Positions 37,560 to 45,970 of a DNA stretch of 64,000 bases are shown here, piece by piece. Numbering within the stretch: the first letter of the stretch is position 1; every line of letters starts with the position of its first letter. This DNA comes from Ignatzschineria sp. RMDPL8A. GTDB taxonomy: Bacteria; Pseudomonadota; Gammaproteobacteria; Cardiobacteriales; Wohlfahrtiimonadaceae. Position numbers and translations under genes: made by a program. Location of the stretch: contig NZ_JAPPWA010000002.1 of assembly GCF_029815055.1 (NCBI RefSeq), forward strand, positions 744,001-808,000, in the 5' to 3' direction. Under the pieces are notes generated by a model. That model was given only the letters and a program-made list of their open reading frames with translations. It made no database searches and was not told the origin of the DNA.

Positions 37560-38411
37560 TTAGACTGCTGTTGTCCATTGTCCTAAAGTGACGCGGTTAT
37601 TATCCCCATAATCTTTAAGTGTTTGCACTGATTGATAGCCAACCACTTCCATGTATTCGCGTAAAAATGGGCCTTGATCGTATCCATGTTCTAGAAGGAG
37701 CCAACCATTTTGGGTAAGGAAATCGGGCGCGGTTTTGATGATGGTTTTAAGATCCGCAAGACCTCTGTCTTCTGCGGCAAGCGCACGAATCGGCTCATGT
37801 TTAACGCCATCGTCTTGCAAGTGATGATCGAGCGGATCGATATACGGAGGATTGGAGACAATGAGTTCAAATCGCCCTTTAACGTTGCTAAACCAATCGC
37901 TTTGAATAAAAGTGACATCGAGATGATTCTGCACTGCGTTATGTTTCGCAACGAGAAGCGTATCGGGATTATAATCGACGGCTGTTACAGGGCAATGGGG
38001 GCGATATTTTTTTAGCGTGAGTGCAATCGCGCCAGTGCCGGTACCAAGATCGAGAATGTTCCAAGGCGAATTTAAATGGTCGCTTTCAGGAATTAAATCG
38101 AGCGCTGCATCTACAATAATTTCAGTATCATCGCGGGGAACGAGCGTATCTTTCGTCACTTTTAGGGTGAGACCATAAAACTCTTTTTCACCGGTGAGAT
38201 AGGCGAAGGGGAGCCCTGAGGCGCGCTTATCAAGCCAGTCGTCGTAGATGATCGCCGTTTCTTCTGCGACCTTATTTTCGGGAAACGCGATAAAATGCGC
38301 GCGATTGACCTTTAATAGGTGCGCTAAAATCACTTCCGCTTCAAATTTAGGATTAGGGAGATGGGCAAGTCGAATTTGCCCTTTTTTTAAGAGTGTTTCG
38401 ATAGATTCCAT
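37560..38411 (-). CDS. prmC: Release factor glutamine methyltransferase PrmC
   Basis: A 283-residue SAM-dependent enzyme that N5-methylates the GGQ glutamine of RF1 and RF2. An N-terminal helical domain (1-80) precedes a Rossmann domain with ILDLGTGTGAIALTL and the catalytic NPPYID. The closing LLEHGYDQG also fits. It is not next to prfA, its partner in many genomes. The gene lies just downstream of rnpB on the same strand. Confidence 0.93.
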   Translation of the reverse strand: MESIETLLKKGQIRLAHLPNPKFEAEVILAHLLKVNRAHFIAFPENKVAEETAIIYDDWLDKRASGLPFAYLTGEKEFYGLTLKVTKDTLVPRDDTEIIVDAALDLIPESDHLNSPWNILDLGTGTGAIALTLKKYRPHCPVTAVDYNPDTLLVAKHNAVQNHLDVTFIQSDWFSNVKGRFELIVSNPPYIDPLDHHLQDDGVKHEPIRALAAEDRGLADLKTIIKTAPDFLTQNGWLLLEHGYDQGPFLREYMEVVGYQSVQTLKDYGDNNRVTLGQWTTAV

Positions 38412-38433
38412 AGCGATCGATCAAAAAATAAAA

Positions 38434-38778
38434 GGTTGAGTTGGTCTGTAAGCCGGGTTCTGTCGAGGACAATCATTCATCTAGGATAGAGATCACTCTC
38501 TACCTCCAGCAACCTACCCGAGTACGGCACGGATCACGCCACATGTACTCCTATTTGGTCTTGCTCCAGGTGGGGTTTACTTCAGCTACACAAAGTCGCC
38601 TCGTGTACGGTGCGCTCTTACCGCACCTTCTCACCCTTACCGATAAATCGGCGGTCTAATTTCTTCAGCACTTTCCGTCAGCTCACACTGCCTAGACGTT
38701 ATCTAGCACCTTGATCCGCGGAGCCCGGACTTTCCTCTAATTTTGCAACTAGCGATTATCCAACCAACTCAAGCGGTC
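38434..38778 (-). ncRNA. rnpB: RNase P RNA, bacterial class A
   Basis: The catalytic RNA that matures tRNA 5' ends. Reading the minus strand, the conserved blocks appear in order: GAGGAAAGTCCGGGCTC (CRI), GTAAGGGTGA and GGTGCGGTAAGAGCGCACC (P10-P12 region), GAGCAAGACCAAATAGG, and AGATGAATGATTGTCC to GACAGAACCCGGCTTA (CRV) near the 3' end. The ends pair as GAGTTGGT/ACCAACTC (P1). Exact ends are uncertain by a few bases. A T-rich tract follows the 3' end and may serve as the terminator. Open frames on the opposite strand are chance. Confidence 0.95.
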
Positions 38779-38921
38779 TATTCTGCGCTACTTTGATGAA
38801 AAGATCAACCGAAAATCGCCATGTTACCGCTTTATAACAGATATATTTAACCAAGCACGGCAAGAGGCACTATACTTTAAGGGTTAATCAAAAATGATCA
38901 TTATTGACCTTAGGAATTTGC

Positions 38922-40337
38922 ATGCTAGATCGCGCTGAAACGCTCTCCGTTCGCACGAAACGATTTCTCCCCTATCTGCTGGCGGTGGCCATCTTTATGC
39001 AGATGCTCGACACCACCATTCTCAATACCGCACTCCCATCGATCGCCTATGATCTCAACGCCTCCCCCTTAACGATGCACTCGGTGGTGATTAGTTATAC
39101 GTTAATTTTAGCGATTTTCACCCCCATTAGTGGGTATTTGGCCGATCGATTTGGCACCAAAACACTCTTTTCTGCGGCGATCTTTTTCTTTACTCTGGGT
39201 TCGCTATTGTGTGCGCTTGCGCCTAATTTAACCGCGCTCATTGGCGGGCGCATGGTACAAGGATTGGGCGGGGCATTTTTAACGCCAGTGGCACGTTTAG
39301 CGCTGATTAAAAGTTATCCCCGTGATGAGATTATGCCGGTACTCAATTTTGCTGTAATGCCTGCACTCATCGGCCCTTTAATCGGTCCGATGCTGGGGGG
39401 ATATATTGTGGAAGTGGCGAGCTGGCACTGGATTTTTCTAATTAATCTGCCCATCGGGGCGCTCGCGTTTATCGCAGGGCTCTCCTTTATGCCCAATCTT
39501 AAAGAACGTTGTTCGAAACTCGATCTGAAAGGATTTTTGCTCTTTAGCTCGGGGCTTTTTCTGTCGGTCTACGGGTTTGATCGGTTAGGGCATGGAGGCC
39601 ATCTCGTCGGTGCTTTAATTGGGCTTATTTTAGGTGGGACGCTGTTTGCGCTCTATTGGCGTTACGCCGCTTTTTATGAAAAGGCACTCTTTCCCACAAA
39701 GCTGTGGCTGATTCGTACCTATCGTGTTGGACTGACGGGGAATTTAGTGGCGCGTTTAGGCATGAGCGCCATTCCATTTTTGGTGCCGCTCTATCTGCAG
39801 GTTGCGCGAGGATATTCACCAAGTGAAGCGGGATTTATGCTGATCCCGATCGCCGCTGCCGGCCTTTCAGCAAAACCATTTATCCCCCATCTTCTGCGCC
39901 GGATTGGATATCGCCCGATGCTGGTGGTCAATACCATGATTTTAACGCTCATTATTAGCGCGATCGCCTACCTTGGCGAATCGCTCAGTAAGCCGGGGTT
40001 TATGGCGTTGCTGTTTTTGGCGGGATTTTCCAATTCATGCCAATTTAGCACGATGAATACCCTAACAATCGCGCGTCTTCGCCCCGATCATGTGAGCGCG
40101 GGCAGTACCTTAATGGTGGTCAATCAGCAGCTTGCTTTAAGTTTAGGCGTGGCATTAAGTGCGCTCCTTCTCAATCTATATCCGCATTTTGTGCCAGAGG
40201 CAACCAAAATGGCGCAATTTAAATTCACCTTTGGCACCGTCGCCTTTTTCACTTTTGCCTCTTCCTTTGTCTTTATGCGCCTTCATAAACATGATGGGGA
40301 AGGGCTAATTAAAAAACGCTCGAAAGATCGGCGTTAG
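38922..40337 (+). CDS. MFS multidrug-type transporter, DHA2 (14-helix) family
   Basis: A 471-residue inner-membrane drug:H+ antiporter-type protein. It shows MLDTTILNTALPSIAYDL (motif D1), GYLADRFGTKTLF (motif A), and GRMVQGLGGAFLTPVAR (motif B). LIGPLIGPMLGGYIVE is the motif C drug-efflux signature. The size fits MdtD/EmrB-like carriers. The ATG at 38922 with AGGA upstream is preferred over an in-frame TTG 18 bp earlier. It ends 9 bp from the convergent AAHS gene, with no terminator between. Confidence 0.85.
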   Translation: MLDRAETLSVRTKRFLPYLLAVAIFMQMLDTTILNTALPSIAYDLNASPLTMHSVVISYTLILAIFTPISGYLADRFGTKTLFSAAIFFFTLGSLLCALAPNLTALIGGRMVQGLGGAFLTPVARLALIKSYPRDEIMPVLNFAVMPALIGPLIGPMLGGYIVEVASWHWIFLINLPIGALAFIAGLSFMPNLKERCSKLDLKGFLLFSSGLFLSVYGFDRLGHGGHLVGALIGLILGGTLFALYWRYAAFYEKALFPTKLWLIRTYRVGLTGNLVARLGMSAIPFLVPLYLQVARGYSPSEAGFMLIPIAAAGLSAKPFIPHLLRRIGYRPMLVVNTMILTLIISAIAYLGESLSKPGFMALLFLAGFSNSCQFSTMNTLTIARLRPDHVSAGSTLMVVNQQLALSLGVALSALLLNLYPHFVPEATKMAQFKFTFGTVAFFTFASSFVFMRLHKHDGEGLIKKRSKDRR

Positions 40338-40346
40338 GAGAGCAGT

Positions 40347-41723
40347 TTATGATAGTGGTTTGTGGTAGTAGCGAAAATAGATAACGAGCATGGCGATCGT
40401 CCCGATAAGAGCGGGAAGTGCCAAAATCAAGAAAATATCGAGTAAGCAGAGATTGCGCCTGGTGAGCGCGGCGACTAAATAAGAGCCCGCGATGCCACCA
40501 AAGCGGCCAATTCCGAGCATCCATGAGACGCCCGTTGTGCGCCCTTCGGTGGGATAAAAGTTCGCGGCAAAGGAGGGCAGTGAGGATTGCGCCGTATTCA
40601 TCACCAGTCCCGAAAAGAGGGTAATGCCCACTAAAAATGCAAGCTCAAGGCGGATGGAATAACCAATGAGTCCAACGCTAAGTGCCGTTAAAAATGTGCA
40701 CGCCATAATTAAAAGTGCGGGATTGTAGCGATCCATGAGCCATCCATTTGCAATCGCGCCAAGTCCTCCCACCGCAAAGAGCGCAGTGACAATTTTAGCG
40801 GTGCCGGCGGAGAGATTCAGATCACTAAAGAGAATCGGCATCCAATTGATGACTCCATAAAAGATCACCAGCCCCATAAAATAGGTGATCCATAATAGGA
40901 TCGAGCCAATGATGTAATGCTTGGAAAGAATCGTGGCGATCCCCTGCTTTGCCGAGCTCTTTTTCGGTTCATCGAGATAAAATTCACAAGGCGCGGGGAG
41001 CGGAGCAATCTGCGTCATAATACGTTGAATCTTTGCCTGAATCTTTACTTGAATCTCCTCTCGATTTTGATTGTTTTGGTCATTTTTCGTTTGATGAAGC
41101 AGATAGCGCGCCGATTCCGGTAGCTTTTTGAGCATTAAAACCAGAAGAAAAAGCGGAGCAATGCCTCCAACAAAGAGAATCGATTGCCAGCCAAATTTTG
41201 GAGTGAGATAGGAGGCGAGAAACCCGCCGAGAGCAACGCCAACCGGGAAGCCGCAAAACATCGTGTTCACGAGGAAAAATCGGCGTTTACTTGGGCAGTA
41301 TTCACTAAAAAGGGTGACCGCATTTGGCATCGCGGCACCGAGTCCAATCCCGGTAATAAAGCGCATAATCTCTAAAAATTGGAGCGTAGTGGAATAGGCG
41401 GAGATGATGGTGCCAATCGCAAAAATAAGCACTGAGATGAGGAGGACATTTTTCCGGCCAAATCGGTCAGCCACGGGGCCAAAAAAGATCGCACCTAACG
41501 CAATCCCGAAGAGCCCAGCACTCATTGCAGGCGCGAGCGCCGCTTTTTCAATATTCCATTCAGCTAGAAGACTTGGGCCAATATAGCCAATCGCGGCGGT
41601 ATCGTAACCATCGATGAGCGCCACTAAAAAACAGAGAATAAAGATCCCCCATTGAAATCGGGAGATGGGCGCGTCATTTAAAAATTGTTGTAATTCGACA
41701 CGAGCGGGGTGTGAATGCGTCAT
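40347..41723 (-). CDS. AAHS-family (aromatic acid:H+ symporter) MFS transporter
   Basis: A 458-residue inner-membrane symporter related to PcaK and BenK. The aromatic-acid signature is in helix 1 (DGYDTAAIGYIGPSL). Loop 2-3 has GPVADRFGRKNVLL, helix 4 has GLGAAMPNAVTL, and a long central loop covers about residues 205-260. Typical substrates are 4-hydroxybenzoate, benzoate or protocatechuate. Its position between a LysR gene and the paa cluster makes phenylacetate or a similar acid a candidate, but that is inference. GGAG precedes the ATG. Confidence 0.85.
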   Translation of the reverse strand: MTHSHPARVELQQFLNDAPISRFQWGIFILCFLVALIDGYDTAAIGYIGPSLLAEWNIEKAALAPAMSAGLFGIALGAIFFGPVADRFGRKNVLLISVLIFAIGTIISAYSTTLQFLEIMRFITGIGLGAAMPNAVTLFSEYCPSKRRFFLVNTMFCGFPVGVALGGFLASYLTPKFGWQSILFVGGIAPLFLLVLMLKKLPESARYLLHQTKNDQNNQNREEIQVKIQAKIQRIMTQIAPLPAPCEFYLDEPKKSSAKQGIATILSKHYIIGSILLWITYFMGLVIFYGVINWMPILFSDLNLSAGTAKIVTALFAVGGLGAIANGWLMDRYNPALLIMACTFLTALSVGLIGYSIRLELAFLVGITLFSGLVMNTAQSSLPSFAANFYPTEGRTTGVSWMLGIGRFGGIAGSYLVAALTRRNLCLLDIFLILALPALIGTIAMLVIYFRYYHKPLS

Positions 41724-41830
41724 GAAAATCTCCGAAATGAACGTATTTCTCTATTGTAGCCTCTTTTTATCGCAAGGCTTTAATATTTAAGATTTAGGTA
41801 GAGTATTCGCATTTTTAACGCCAAATCCCG

Positions 41831-42754
41831 TTACTCAATAATATTAAAGTGTGAATCGCAGAGATTGCGAATAATATTGAGCATCGTTTTTTGCGTTTTC
41901 GTGATAATGCGTTTATTCGAGGTTGCCATATAGATACGGCTCACCACGTGCGGCGAGTGAATGCAGTGCGATTGTAGGCGTTCCCGATCTTTCTCGGAGA
42001 TAATTTCGAGCGTTTTACTGGAAAAAATGGCGCAACCAATCCCTTCAGCGACAAGTTCTAAAATGGTGTTGACGCTATTCATCTCTAAAATCACGCGGGG
42101 TTTGGCGGAAATTTTCGCCATCTGCATCTCAACTAAAAGGCGATAGCTATTGGGGTAACTTGGCAAGATGAGCGGCAGTTTCGAGACCTCTTCGAGCGAC
42201 ACCCCTTTTTTAGTCGTTTTAAATTTGAGCTCTTTCGGCGCCATTAAAAAGAGATTTTCTTTGGCGAGCATAAAGATATCGAGCTCCGGCGAGCGGGTGG
42301 GATTATGAAGAACGCCCATATCGAGCTTTCCGGTAATAATCTCCTCCTCAATCGAAGCGGAAAGTTTTTCCGTGATCACAAGATTCGCATCCGGCAAGAG
42401 CTCATGGAAATCTTTGGTCATCGGGACGGAAAAAATTCGCGCAAGCGTTGGGGGAAGCCCCATAGAGATATGCCCCGAGAGTTGCCCGCGAGTCACATCT
42501 TCAAAGGCGCGCTCAAGCTGGTGCAAAATTCCGCGAGAATGCTCAAGTAGCACGGCGCCCGAGTCGGTAAGTGACACGCCACGCCCATCGCGAATCAAGA
42601 GGTTTTGCCCAAGATCCACCTCAAGCTTACGAATCTGACGGCTCAAGACCGGTTGTGCCACATCCAGAAAATTGGCCGCTTTGGTAAAACTCCCAAATTC
42701 GGCAATGTGCACAAAGTAACGTAATTGCTTTAGATCGATTGGAATCTCTTTCAT
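41831..42754 (-). CDS. LysR-type transcriptional regulator
   Basis: A 307-residue LysR protein. The helix-turn-helix (about 8-67) reads LKQLRYFVHIAEFGSFTKAA and AQPVLSRQIRKLE. The remaining part is a periplasmic-binding-like effector domain. The N-terminus resembles the CatM/BenM/Nac branch. It is divergent from paaN with 743 bp between starts and lies 107 bp upstream of the AAHS gene on the same strand. It is therefore a good candidate regulator of the transporter, the paa cluster, or both. No PaaX-type (GntR) or TetR-type PaaR gene is present in the window. Confidence 0.88.
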   Translation of the reverse strand: MKEIPIDLKQLRYFVHIAEFGSFTKAANFLDVAQPVLSRQIRKLEVDLGQNLLIRDGRGVSLTDSGAVLLEHSRGILHQLERAFEDVTRGQLSGHISMGLPPTLARIFSVPMTKDFHELLPDANLVITEKLSASIEEEIITGKLDMGVLHNPTRSPELDIFMLAKENLFLMAPKELKFKTTKKGVSLEEVSKLPLILPSYPNSYRLLVEMQMAKISAKPRVILEMNSVNTILELVAEGIGCAIFSSKTLEIISEKDRERLQSHCIHSPHVVSRIYMATSNKRIITKTQKTMLNIIRNLCDSHFNIIE

Positions 42755-43193
42755 ACAAACCTCTTAAATAGCCCGCGTTTAGATATGTGTTTTTGTTATA
42801 ACGGATATGACATTATAGGCAAATCTCAACGGAATTAGCGAATTTGTTTACTCGGATTTATGCCGTTTTACCGAAGCTCGGGTTTATGCGCATTTGTATG
42901 ATAAATCAAAATTTAATGGTAAGTTTCAGTGTTTTTATAGAAGGATTTTTATCGATTTAAGTACCCATTTTGAGTGATTAGGCGAGACGATTATCGCCAA
43001 AGAGGATGCGAATTTGGGTTGATATTAACGAAAAAACTAATAGTAGAAAAACGTGATTAAACCTTCGGAAAGTACTATCAATTTTCAGATACGGGGCTTA
43101 AATCCGATCAAAATTTGAATGAAAAGTACCATAATAGCCTTGAAAAATACCATTGCTGTGGCATTTATCCTATTGAATTGCAAATAATAATGA

Positions 43194-43222
43194 TTGACGC
43201 GAAAAAACAAAATTACTAGGAT
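43194..43222 (+). promoter_or_regulatory. Promoter of the paa cluster
   Basis: TTGACG (43194-43199), a 17-bp spacer, and TAGGAT (43217-43222). Transcription would begin near 43229, just before the leader hairpin. Confidence 0.65.
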
Positions 43223-43233
43223 GAAACTGACTT

Positions 43234-43303
43234 AGGTCAAAGGGGTGATTGCCCAGAACGTCGTCAGACTAAGTTCAAGCGGGCAGTCCGCCGTGGCCTT
43301 TTA
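43234..43303 (+). promoter_or_regulatory. Structured leader RNA/attenuator candidate of the paa cluster
   Basis: AGGTCA (43234-43239) pairs with TGGCCT (43294-43299), allowing a U:G pair. Inside it, GGTGATTGCCC pairs with GGGCAGTCCGCC around a 26-nt loop. A short T-run (CTTTTAG) follows. The layout could be a terminator-like attenuator or an unrecognised cis-regulatory RNA. It does not match a riboswitch known to me. Confidence 0.45.
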
Positions 43304-43497
43304 GAAAAATAGATTAAAACAATAATAACAAACGATACACGATACATAACCGATTTCATCCATAACTGAAATCATCTAAACATCATAGAACCTGCTTTTT
43401 AAATCCTTGTAAAAAATGACTTACTCAAGGAGAGGACGATTTTACCTTAAAAAACGGGTCAACATGATGACAACACGATTATTTGAGGAGAACTAGA

Positions 43498-45174
43498 ATG
43501 CCAAAAGCTCTGTTTGATACGCATAAACCGATTCTTGAGAAAGCGCTTGATGCGATTGAGAAACGTCATTTCTGGGCACATTATAGTGAAATGCCAAGCC
43601 GTTCCACCTACGGAGAAACTGCCGCAGAGGATGGGAAGAAAGCCTTTGATGCCCTTTTGAATCAGCGTTTTGAGATCGATCAGGTTGGAATCACTGGTTG
43701 GGGCGGATCGGAAGAATCTCCCTATGGTCAAGCCTTAGGGGTTTCCTATCCCATTTCGGATCACGAGGCACTAATTGAGGCAAGTACTCAAGCGATGAAA
43801 GCGTGGCAAGCGATCGGATATGAGGCGCGTACAGCCATCTGCATTGAGATATTGGAGCGCCTAAATCAGAAAAGTTTTGAGATTGGCCATGCGGTAATGA
43901 TGACATCCGGTCAGGGCTCGATGATGGCCTTCCAAGCGGGTGGTTCACATGCGCAAGAGCGTGGCCTTGAGGCGGTGGCGTATGCCTATCGCGAGCAAGA
44001 TTTTATTCCTACAGAGACGCTTTGGGTGAAACCCCAAGGGAAGCATCCCTCCCTTGTGATGAAAAAACATTATGAGATTGTTGGGCGCGGTATTACCCTT
44101 GTTTTGGGCTGCTCAACGTTTCCGACATGGAATAGTTACTCAGGTCTTTTTGCCTCGCTGACAACGGGAAATGGCGTGATTTTAAAGCCCCATCCCAATG
44201 CAATTTTACCGGTAGCGATGACGATTCGAGTGATTCAAGAGGTGCTAAAAGAGTATGGTCTTGATCCGCATTTAGTCGCGCTCTCCATCGAGGAAGATCA
44301 CGAGAAAATACGCGCGCTTGCGACTCACCCCAAGATTAAATCGATCGATTACACGGGGAATAATGCCTTTGGAAATTGGCTCATTGAGAATGCCACTCAA
44401 GCGCATGTCTATGCGGAGCTTGCGGGGGTGAACCACGTCATTATTGAGTCCACCGATCAATATAAAGCGATGTTACGCAATCTCGCTTTCACGCTTTCGC
44501 TCTACTCAGGGCAGATGTGTACCACAACGCAGGCGATTATTATTCCTGAAACGGGGATTGATACCGATGAGGGGCATAAAACTTTTGATGAGGTGGCGAG
44601 CGATCTATCTGCGGCGGTAAGCAAATTTTTATCAAAACCTGAGGTGGCATTTGCGGTGCTCGGCGCGATCGGATCTGAAGCGACGGTGGCACGAATAGAG
44701 ACTGCCAATTCAGGTAAGTGGGGCGAGGTGATTCTTAGATCTGAGGCGTTAACGCATCCAGAATTTGAAGGTGCGCGCGTTCATTCGCCGGTGATGCTCA
44801 AAGTGACCGATGAGAATCAATATTATGCCGAAGAGCAGTTTGGGCCGATTAGTTTTGTCATTAGTACGCACACTATTGAGACGGGGATTGAGCTTTCTAA
44901 AAGCTTAACCCGTGAGAAAGGGGCGTTAACGGTGGGGCTTTATAGCACTAAAGAGCCGATTATTGAGGCAGTGATTGAGGCAACGCTTGAGAGCCAAGTG
45001 GCACTTTCGATCAACTTAACGGAAGGGGTGTTTGTGAATCAATCATCGGCCTACTCTGATTATCACGGCACCGGTGGGAATCCTGCGGCGAATGCCTCCT
45101 ATGCAGATTCAGCCTTTGTGGCCAATCGTTTTCGGGTGATACAGCGCCGTTATCACACCCAGGAGGCGGTATGA
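43498..45174 (+). CDS. paaN: PaaN-type aldehyde dehydrogenase of phenylacetate degradation
   Basis: A 558-residue aldehyde dehydrogenase. In the pathway it oxidises the open-ring CoA semialdehyde (3-oxo-5,6-dehydrosuberyl-CoA semialdehyde). The catalytic Cys341 is in SGQMCTTTQ, and the NAD fold shows SIDYTGNNAFGNWL and ELAGVNHVIIE. The N-terminus (KPILEKALDAIEKRHFWAHYSE) is typical of the roughly 550-residue PaaN family. Unlike PaaZ it has no C-terminal MaoC hydratase domain. It is the first gene of the operon, and its stop overlaps the paaG start (ATGA). Confidence 0.88.
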   Translation: MPKALFDTHKPILEKALDAIEKRHFWAHYSEMPSRSTYGETAAEDGKKAFDALLNQRFEIDQVGITGWGGSEESPYGQALGVSYPISDHEALIEASTQAMKAWQAIGYEARTAICIEILERLNQKSFEIGHAVMMTSGQGSMMAFQAGGSHAQERGLEAVAYAYREQDFIPTETLWVKPQGKHPSLVMKKHYEIVGRGITLVLGCSTFPTWNSYSGLFASLTTGNGVILKPHPNAILPVAMTIRVIQEVLKEYGLDPHLVALSIEEDHEKIRALATHPKIKSIDYTGNNAFGNWLIENATQAHVYAELAGVNHVIIESTDQYKAMLRNLAFTLSLYSGQMCTTTQAIIIPETGIDTDEGHKTFDEVASDLSAAVSKFLSKPEVAFAVLGAIGSEATVARIETANSGKWGEVILRSEALTHPEFEGARVHSPVMLKVTDENQYYAEEQFGPISFVISTHTIETGIELSKSLTREKGALTVGLYSTKEPIIEAVIEATLESQVALSINLTEGVFVNQSSAYSDYHGTGGNPAANASYADSAFVANRFRVIQRRYHTQEAV

Positions 45175-45968
45175 GTTATGACACCATTCTTTATAGCGTC
45201 TCCGGTGGCGTTGCGACATTAACTCTCAATCGCCCCGATAAACTCAACAGTTTTAATCGCACGATGCATGAGGAGATTCAGCAGGTATTTAAGGCGATCG
45301 CTAGCGATTCATCGGTGCGGGCGTTGGTGATTAAAGGTGCAGGGAGAGGATTTTGCGCAGGGCAAGATCTCTCTGATCCGGCGGTGCAGTTCAATGATGC
45401 CGGTGAGGTGCCTGATTTTGAAGCGCTGGTGACATCGCTCTATAAGCCGTTAATTTTAAATCTTCGGGCGTTAAATATTCCTACGATTGCGGCGGTCAAT
45501 GGCGTTGCGGCTGGTGCGGGCGCCTCATTAGCCCTTGCATGTGATCTTGTGATTGCCTCAAAGTCCGCCGCCTTTATTCAGGCTTTCTCCCAAATCGGAT
45601 TGATTCCTGATACCGGCGGAACGTGGTTTTTGCCACGGCTTGTGGGCAGTGCTCGAGCAATGGGGCTTGCGCTGTTGGCGGAAAAGTTGAGTGCAGAAGA
45701 GGCCGAAGCGTGGGGGCTGATCTGGCGCGCTGTGGATGAGGTTCGATTTGAGGAAGTGGTGGCGGAATTAGCGCATAAGATCGCTACGATGCCAACGAGA
45801 GCCCTTGTTGAAATTCGTCATTTAATGGAGCGATCCACTTATACCTCGCTTGAAAAACAACTGGATGATGAAGCCCGGGCGATGGGGATTTTGAGTCAAA
45901 GCGATGATTACCGCGAAGGCGTTACTGCATTTATTGAGAAGCGCAAACCAAGTTTTAAGGGGGCGTGA
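45171..45968 (+). CDS. paaG: 1,2-epoxyphenylacetyl-CoA isomerase PaaG
   Basis: A 265-residue crotonase that turns the ring epoxide into the oxepin-CoA and also isomerises a later enoyl-CoA. It shows GAGRGFCAGQDLSD, NGVAAGAGASLALACD with the oxyanion hole, and FSQIGLIPDTGGTWFLPRL with the catalytic Asp. These match Escherichia coli PaaG closely. GGAGG is 7 bases before the ATG. It overlaps paaN by 4 bp. Confidence 0.93.
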   Translation: MSYDTILYSVSGGVATLTLNRPDKLNSFNRTMHEEIQQVFKAIASDSSVRALVIKGAGRGFCAGQDLSDPAVQFNDAGEVPDFEALVTSLYKPLILNLRALNIPTIAAVNGVAAGAGASLALACDLVIASKSAAFIQAFSQIGLIPDTGGTWFLPRLVGSARAMGLALLAEKLSAEEAEAWGLIWRAVDEVRFEEVVAELAHKIATMPTRALVEIRHLMERSTYTSLEKQLDDEARAMGILSQSDDYREGVTAFIEKRKPSFKGA

Positions 45969-45970
45969 TC

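Larger units (their letters stand above)
42755..43497. other. Long regulatory region between lysR and the paa cluster
   Basis: 743 bp without a gene. It contains four copies of AAGTACCAT-like sequence (near 42959, 43069, 43123 and 43144), a strong promoter at 43194 and a large hairpin at 43234-43299. A leader of about 270 nt then runs to paaN. The paaN ATG at 43498 has GAGGAG 6 bases upstream. Confidence 0.6.

Noticed and set aside
38441-38659. Plus-strand open frame over RNase P RNA
   Set aside because: It is antisense to conserved structured RNA, whose sequence explains the lack of stops.
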